64,000 nucleotides of DNA from Lachnospiraceae bacterium (GTDB lineage Bacteria > Bacillota > Clostridia > Lachnospirales > Lachnospiraceae), in assembly GCA_015057405.1 (NCBI GenBank), contig SVEK01000009.1:1-64000 (forward strand), in the 5' to 3' direction. The position numbers and the translations under genes were made by a program. The notes under the pieces were generated by a model. That model made no database searches, was not told the origin of the DNA, and saw nothing but the letters and a program-made list of their open reading frames with translations. This document shows, piece after piece, positions 62,219-64,000 of this stretch (its first letter is position 1; each line of letters begins with the position of its first letter).

Positions 62219-63547
62219 ATGGAAAAGAAAGGTTTTTCAAGCAGATTAGGATTTGTACTTGCGGCGGCAGGTTCTGCTGTGGGTCTTGGTAATATATGGA
62301 GGTTTCCGTATCTTGCAGCAGAACATGGTGGAGGAATGTTTCTGTTAGTTTATCTTATTCTTGCGGTAACATTTGGTTTTACACTTATGATCACAGAAGT
62401 TGCACTGGGAAGAAAGACAGGGAAAAGTGCTATTGGAGCTTACAAATTCCTCAGTAAGAAATGCTCGTTTATCGGTTATCTGGAAGCATTGGTTCCTATG
62501 ATTATTTTCCCGTATTATTGTGTTATTGGCGGATGGGTAGTTAAATTCCTTGGCGTATACATAACAGATCAGGGTAGTGCGGCAACATCCGAAAATTACT
62601 TTGGTGATTTTATTGGCGGTGTATCCGAGCCTCTGTTTTGTCTCGGAATATTCCTTGTTCTCACATCGGTAGTTGTTCTCCTTGGAGTAGAAAAAGGAAT
62701 TGAGCGTGTCAGTAAGATAATGATGCCGATATTGATTGTTATTTCTATTGGTCTTTCAGTGTATTGCGTGACACTTGATGGCGCTATGGAAGGATTGATA
62801 TATTATCTAAGACCTGATTTTGAACATTTCGGAATCAAGACAGTAGTTGCAGCGATGGGACAGCTCTTTTATTCAATGTCACTTGCCATGGGTATTATGG
62901 TTACATATGGTTCATATATGGGTAAAAAAGATGACCTTGAAAAGTCTGTGCGACATATTGAGTTGTTTGATACCGGTATTGCGTTTATTGCCGGTCTTAT
63001 GATTATCCCGGCAGTATTTGCATTTTCGGGAGGCAAAGATTTACAGCAAGGACCAACTCTTATGTTTGTAACATTGCCAAAGGTATTTAATTCTTTCCCG
63101 GGAGGCAATGTAGTTGGATTTGTATTCTTTGTGCTTGTATTGTTTGCAGCTCTCACTTCGGCAATATCTCTTATGGAAACTATTGTTTCGGTATTTTGTG
63201 AGATATTTAAGGCAAAAAGAACTGTTGTATGTATAGTTGTTATGATAGTAGCATTTTTACTGGGAGTTCCGTCTTCTCTTGGATTTGGTGTCCTTTCAGG
63301 AGTAACTATCATGGGCAAATCAATACTGGATTTCTTTGATTATATCAGTAACAATATAATGATGCCGATAGTTGCACTTCTTCTTTCTATCTTTATTGGC
63401 TGGATTGTTAAGCCTAGAGTTGTGGTTGAAGAAGTTGAGAGTTCAGGTACATTTAGATTTAGGAAAATGTACGGAATATTAATCAAATATATCGTTCCTG
63501 TTTGTATGATTGTAATACTTATATCATCAATTATAGGATACGTATAA
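62219..63547 (+). CDS. sodium-dependent SNF-family (NSS) transporter
   Basis: 442 aa, about eleven membrane segments. The N-terminus WSSRLGF-type pattern is here FSSRLGFVLAAAGSAVGLGN followed by IWRFPYLAAEHGGG, the sodium and substrate site of LeuT-type carriers; FYSMSLAMGIMVTYGSY matches the TM6 region. Predicted sodium-coupled uptake of an amino acid. It is single-gene with its own terminator. Confidence 0.95.
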   Translation: MEKKGFSSRLGFVLAAAGSAVGLGNIWRFPYLAAEHGGGMFLLVYLILAVTFGFTLMITEVALGRKTGKSAIGAYKFLSKKCSFIGYLEALVPMIIFPYYCVIGGWVVKFLGVYITDQGSAATSENYFGDFIGGVSEPLFCLGIFLVLTSVVVLLGVEKGIERVSKIMMPILIVISIGLSVYCVTLDGAMEGLIYYLRPDFEHFGIKTVVAAMGQLFYSMSLAMGIMVTYGSYMGKKDDLEKSVRHIELFDTGIAFIAGLMIIPAVFAFSGGKDLQQGPTLMFVTLPKVFNSFPGGNVVGFVFFVLVLFAALTSAISLMETIVSVFCEIFKAKRTVVCIVVMIVAFLLGVPSSLGFGVLSGVTIMGKSILDFFDYISNNIMMPIVALLLSIFIGWIVKPRVVVEEVESSGTFRFRKMYGILIKYIVPVCMIVILISSIIGYV

Positions 63548-63594
63548 AGCATCGTATATACTTCGTATAAATCATAAATTCATGTCGATAAGTT

Positions 63595-63662
63595 CAGCAT
63601 AATAGGTTATAATATCCGTATGCAATGATTTGCATAGGATGAACCTGTTATGCTGTATTTTT
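63595..63662 (+). terminator. long-stem terminator of the SNF transporter gene
   Basis: CAGCATAATAGGTT (63595-63608) pairs with AACCTGTTATGCTG (63642-63655) with a single G-U pair. Inside, ATCC.TATGCAA pairs with TTGCATAGGAT, giving one long bulged hairpin; TATTTTTG follows. Confidence 0.8.
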
Positions 63663-63850
63663 GTTGTATGGCATAACGTGTTTGGTTCGGGAATACACAG
63701 GTTATTAAGAGGTTCATGTTAATAATGTTATCTGCTGTGGGAAGAGATTTTTTGTGTGAGATATTGTCTCATCAGAAACATATAGCATGAAATCAGCCTG
63801 TAAAAAGTGAGTACATTAGATGATAAAATAATAAGGAGATACGGTTTAGA
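63663..63850. other. intergenic leader of the SGNH hydrolase gene
   Basis: About 190 bases with no ORF. AAGGAG at 63833-63838 is the likely ribosome site for the ATG at 63851. No clear promoter pair could be fixed. Confidence 0.4.
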
Positions 63851-64000
63851 ATGAATGGAAATGTTTTATGTTTTGGAGATTCCAATACGTGGGGCTTGAA
63901 TCCGGATACATGGAAAAGATATCCGAAGGAAGTAAGGTGGACAGGAATATTAACCAAAGAGTTACAGGGTGAGTATCATGTTGTTGAAGAAGGGCTTAAC
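63851..64000 (+). CDS. SGNH/GDSL hydrolase, 3' truncated by window edge
   Basis: The first 50 codons are present. Block I is CFGDSNTWG with the nucleophile Ser at residue 10, as in GDSL-type esterases/acetylhydrolases that begin ILCFGDSNTWGxxP. LNPDTWKRYPKEVRWTGIL follows the usual spacing. Probably an acyl- or acetyl-ester hydrolase without a signal peptide. Confidence 0.85.
   Translation, partial: MNGNVLCFGDSNTWGLNPDTWKRYPKEVRWTGILTKELQGEYHVVEEGLN

Overview
The window is AT-rich DNA of a Gram-positive Clostridia member, most likely a Lachnospiraceae relative. The family-level guess rests on gene content rather than a marker gene: a DUF4364 protein, a TIGR01212-type radical SAM protein, lysine-rich secreted Ig/FnIII proteins, several c-di-GMP and hybrid-kinase genes, strong AGGAGG ribosome sites, and frequent ATGA/TGATG gene overlaps. 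I saw no rRNA, tRNA, CRISPR array, transposase or integrase.

Region 1 (1-1470) holds the end of an alpha/beta hydrolase and then about 780 bases without an intact gene. This gap contains a promoter-to-terminator unit that looks like a structured non-coding RNA of about 264 nt, a decayed ORF and small tandem duplications.

Region 2 (1471-21305) is a defence island. A small XRE regulator leads dptF-dptG-dptH, the phosphorothioation-dependent restriction genes. A consensus promoter inside a palindrome then precedes dndB-dndC-dndD-dndE, the DNA phosphorothioation genes. No dndA is present, so a housekeeping cysteine desulfurase probably supplies sulfur. Downstream come an unknown 205-aa protein, a large SMC/RloC-like ATPase, a tight three-gene operon (TOPRIM-like protein, DUF4869-like protein, 142-aa P-loop ATPase) and a probable D...ExxK nuclease. 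Related hairpin repeats lie at the junctions of the last three units, and a perfect 21-bp palindrome precedes the TOPRIM-like operon.

Region 3 (21591-31800) is housekeeping and regulation: Dabb and YbjQ-like proteins, a KdpD/KdpE-like two-component pair, pyruvate kinase, a Na/Pi cotransporter, a secreted FnIII protein and glutamine synthetase. The kinase/regulator operon and pyk share an identical 11-bp-periodic direct repeat placed 10 bp before TATAAT, which points to a small regulon of this response regulator.

Region 4 (32020-39160) is a four-gene signalling operon: a REC-HD-GYP-GGDEF protein, two membrane-anchored BMP-type binding proteins, and a hybrid histidine kinase with REC and HPt. 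There are no transporter genes, so the binding proteins are probably sensors.

Region 5 (39367-64000) contains a secreted GH97 enzyme, an AraC regulator, an iron-type alcohol dehydrogenase, and a second Na/Pi cotransporter behind a Pho-type box. It continues with polA-coaE-EAL, a secreted FnIII protein with a GH95-like enzyme, and a malic enzyme/radical SAM/DUF4364 operon on the minus strand. The end carries an EamA exporter, a 7TM hybrid kinase, an SNF symporter and the start of an SGNH hydrolase.
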